Shown one piece after another: positions 60,669 through 64,000 of a stretch of 64,000 nt of DNA (positions are counted from its first letter, which is position 1; the number at the start of each line of letters is the position of its first letter). Under the pieces are notes generated by a model. It was not told the DNA's origin. It did no database searches and saw only the letters and a program-made list of their open reading frames with translations. Source of the stretch: Sitta carolinensis (taxonomy: Eukaryota > Chordata > Aves > Passeriformes > Sittidae); NCBI GenBank assembly GCA_032173965.1, contig JAVUNC010000005.1, positions 3,162,001 to 3,226,000 of the forward strand, written 5' to 3'. Made by a program: the position numbers and the translations under genes.

Positions 60669-62437
60669 TGCTCAGGAATTTGTTATTTTAAGTGCAGCAC
60701 AAAATTGCAGTAAATCAGCTTTTCACTCATACTTTTTGAGACCCCATAGTACTATATGAGCTCACCTGTAGCATGCAGAGTGCCACCAAGTGTGCATTCA
60801 CCAAAAAAGAGATGCCTTAATGAGGGATCTTCTGTCTACAACAAGCTTAATTTACAAAGGACTTGAGTTGCAACTCTCCAGAGACTGAATTTTCTTGGGA
60901 AAACTGCACACATACTTACACAATCAGACTTTAAAAGGTCATGGCACCAAGGGAGGAGAGAAGAAGAAGAAGATGGTTTTAGCAAATGCATCCTTATGCT
61001 TCTTATTGACCTGAGTGAAGAAAGAAATTAGGCAAGGACTGTGTTGATGCTCCCCAAAGCTCACTGGGGATCTGAGTTGCTGCTGTGACATGAATATGTG
61101 TTCTTTTAAAACTGTTCAAGCTCTATGTGTGTTGTGGAAAAAAAGCTGAATATCCAAGACTTTGCTGCTAGTTGAGTTAAACTAGAATCCCGCCCTGTGC
61201 AGTTTCCAAGAATGCACCTGATTGTTACAGAATCATCTTTGGTGTATATTCAGGAGCTTCAGGTTTTAATAGGGTTGTTCTCATACAGATAAATCAGAGG
61301 ATGTGAAGAAACTTTTGAACTTTGGGTGCAGTGCAGTGGAGCGCTAGTCAGACTGATAATTTACATTAATGTCTTCATAGCGTTTGCCCACAAAAGCTGA
61401 ATAATGGGGTTCATTAAGCTCCCTGTACAGGCATATCCAAATTGTTTGCCTCCAGCCTTGGCTCCCTACGTGTGGCTGGGGAGGGAAGGATTGGCTTTTT
61501 ATTGACTTGTCAAGCCTTAGGTTTGCATTACCAGCCAAGGAGCTCGCGACCCATTCCATTTATTGCGCGGTTTTGTGGTGGGGAAACAGGTAAAGGAATC
61601 CTGCAGGAAGCCCCTCCTGGCGCACGTTCCGATGAATGAGGGCAGTGTTTGGAGCAGCCAAGGCACCGTGACCAAAGCCCTGGGCAGACAGAGTGGCAGC
61701 AGCATGGGGCCATTGTGGGACACAGCTGTGGGCGGTGTGGGTTACCCTGCCAGACGTGGCTTATTCCAGGGAAAGCTCCGCAGGAGAATTCATTGAGGAA
61801 TTAAAGAGGAGGGGGGGGAAAAAAAAGTGATACTTCACGGAGAAAAATGGAGAAGGGCTAACCACTGTTTGGGAAAATTAAACAATAGAGAGCAAGCAGT
61901 AAAATCTGTGTTTATTGCTGTGCTAATGGGCATCCCAATTATTTTAGCAGGGAAAGGCCGTGTTAACCGTGCGTTGACAGAGCTACTGCTTGGGTGTCAG
62001 TCCAACTTCTGCTGTAAAAGAGCATGTAATGGTGAAATCATTTTTGATATGATCAATAGACCACCTAAGTGTGGAGGCAGAGTAATGAAAAATGATCTTG
62101 CTCCTCTCCAAGGTGTGCTGAAGGAATTCCAGTGATCTTTGCAGCTTTCATCAATCTTTGTGAGTGTATTTACTGACATACCCACATTTCTCTGTTCTGT
62201 GGTCGTTTAAATTATAAGAGCTGGAGGACTGAATTTTGGTGCCTTTTTAAATGAAGATACTGTCTCAGCTATGATTCACATCCCTTTCCCAATTGTTCTT
62301 TTTTAGTGTGACATATTGGCCCAAATCCTGCTGTAAAATCCCCATGTGTGGTCCTGTATCCTTCCAAAAGGCTCTTTCACTTTGGTGGAGGTTCCCCAGC
62401 CTCTCCCTTGCTGCAGGATTCCAGCTTTTACATGAAG

Positions 62438-62467
<30 letters not shown>
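62438..62467. repeat. A30 homopolymer
   Basis: Thirty consecutive A residues after catgaag and before gaagaataacg. No retrogene body is recognised upstream. Confidence 0.93.
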
Positions 62468-62469
<2 letters not shown>

Positions 62470-64000
62470 AGAATAACGTATCCCTTTTACCAAACCAAGT
62501 AAATGATCATTTCTGTTTATATTTCTAGAGGTGATTTAGCACAGCTTTTTCTTCCTTGAGCATGAATTAAATTTACAAATTCAGATGTAGTCCTTAGGTT
62601 TTTTCTTCCTTTTATTTTTTTTAATTACTGAAGCCACCCCAACTAATTATTCATCCTGTTTATGGTAGGTAGTAGTCTGTGGCAAATTATTTTCATTTTG
62701 CTGTTGGCCACATTGAATGATGACTCCAAAAGTGAATCCATAAAAAGGCTTGAGTCATTAGAAAACAAAACAACTTACTGTAAGATTCTTTGATTTTGCT
62801 GCTTATTGCTCAAGAGTAAAAAAAAAAAAAAATTGTATACTGTATACCACAATTAAAAAAAAAATACTTCAGGCAGGTTTAGACACATGAGGGAATTGCT
62901 TGTGTGAATGGCCATGAGCAGCTGCCCTTACGAAGCACAACAGAAACTGATCAAATATGTGTGAAAGATTAGAAAGGCAGATGGGTATTTGTTTCAAAAA
63001 TAAACTGTCCATGGAGCATGACTGCAAGAGAAAGGTACTGATTTGTTCTTTGGCAGAGGTGCTTCTTTTTATTTACTCTTTTATTGAGATTTTTAACAAA
63101 CGTTTGGAAACTCCATAGACCCAAGGATTTGTGTGATGGTTCCTGGGAGCTGGATGTGGACAAGAAGACCATAAGGAAACAGCAACAAAAGAACAGATGG
63201 TCCTACCTGAATTTAGTGAGGTCGTCCTGTTAGCAATTGATCTTTAACTGTACAGAATCTCCAAGTCCAGGACCATCCTCTTGGTTTTTTCTAAACCAAG
63301 CTTGGTTACAAGCTGAAAATTATAGCTCTAAAGATTTTCTAAATCCATACTAGTACAACTTTCTGGTAGTTAATGCAGTTCATGTTCTATACCAGTTCCC
63401 ACCAAAAAGGGTGGATATAGGACTGGTTTATGGGCAAGCTCCTAGATCATGCATCCCATAACATTTCCCAAAACAAATGACAATAAAAGGCAATAACATA
63501 GAAGAGAAAGTTTGCAAAAAACTCATTGACATAAACATGTTTTACCAGATTCTGGTTTTGCTCTTGAGAACTCAGCAGAAGGAGTTGGTGCCAGGTGGTT
63601 TTAACATTGAAGATGTTTGTTATTGATGATAAGGGAAAAAAAAAATAAAGATGGAAGATACCAAGACGCCACACTACCAGCTCAGTTTTGTTTTGTCAGA
63701 CTGGCAGTGAACCATCCAGAGGTGTAAGTCAGAATGGTGAGAAAATGGGAGGGAAATTTAGGAGTCATCAACAGAAAGGTGCCTGTGGTTGTTGGGAGAA
63801 ATACTCTGGGTGTAACAGATACAGAGGGTGAAGGCCAAGGGCAGAACTGTTTCACTTAAAGTAATGGGAAAATAAACAGTAGGAAACCTGTAATTCAATT
63901 TCATCAGTGCACATGTCCATGAAGCAGAGGAGTTAGCTGGAAATGTCAGCTGGGCTGAATGTTCAGATGTTTGTGGGGCTTTGCCATAGTGTTAGAATAG

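Larger units (their letters stand above)
56462..64000 (+). other. TAF3: TAF3 intron downstream of the short exon (partial, 3' end outside window)
   Basis: No further TAF3 exon was recognised: there is no Cys/His-rich PHD finger coding and no continuation of GAGQDKI. The intron is therefore at least 7.5 kb and the gene runs on past 64000. It holds two CR1 fragments (58465 and 60597), an A30 tract at 62438, an A15 run at 62818, a CA/TG inverted stretch at 60179 and a CpG-richer patch near 61520-61800. The remainder is AT-rich unique sequence. Confidence 0.82.

Noticed and set aside
1..64000. CRISPR arrays, operons, prophage, insertion sequences, riboswitches
   Set aside because: The sequence is a vertebrate intron-rich gene; the only regular direct repeats are microsatellites and two small tandem duplications without spacers.
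1..64000. tRNA, rRNA or snRNA genes and endogenous retroviral sequence
   Set aside because: No tRNA A/B-box plus cloverleaf, no rRNA or U-RNA words and no gag/pol-like frames or paired long terminal repeats were recognised by eye. A covariance-model and repeat-library search would be decisive.

Overview
The window is nuclear DNA from a vertebrate, most likely a bird. The evidence is a large, AT-rich, intron-dominated gene body, at least fourteen CR1 LINE 3'-end fragments in both orientations as the main recognisable interspersed repeat, and no Alu, L1 or B-type repeats. CR1 also occurs in turtles and crocodilians, so 'bird' is an inference. The species cannot be named from what is visible.

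One gene is supported: TAF3, a TFIID subunit, on the + strand. Two internal coding exons are present. A very large exon at 49728-51544 encodes most of the disordered, Lys/Glu-rich middle of the protein. A short exon at 56379-56461 encodes the conserved segment just after it. Both have canonical acceptors and donors, and their phases agree (phase 1 in, phase 0 between, phase 2 out). The first exons (histone-fold domain) lie upstream of the window and the last exons (PHD finger) lie downstream, so the gene is partial at both ends.

Layout: 1-49727 is the intron before the big exon, with no exon I can recognise. 51545-56378 is the 4.8 kb intron between the two exons. 56462-64000 is the start of the next intron. 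The introns hold CR1 fragments (4.8, 6.0, 7.0, 22.1, 28.0, 29.2, 30.6, 33.1, 34.3, 35.2, 37.4, 45.8, 58.5 and 60.6 kb). They also hold microsatellites (a CTG/CAG tract at 3.3 kb, an AAT-type tract at 12.1 kb, a 175-bp GGAT array at 14.6 kb, CA/TA tracts), long A runs (15.3 and 62.4 kb), a 149-bp tandem duplication at 18.5 kb and a perfect 10-bp stem-loop at 20.98 kb.

I found no new multi-gene system, and I would not expect one inside a vertebrate intron. The most interesting leads are regulatory: six WGATAR motifs within about 320 bp at 32.2-32.5 kb, in a gene that neighbours GATA3 in other vertebrates; some AT-rich stretches with homeodomain/POU-like words that could be conserved enhancers; and a possible intronic polyadenylation site after the big exon that would make a TAF3 isoform lacking the PHD finger. 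None of these can be confirmed without alignment or expression data.
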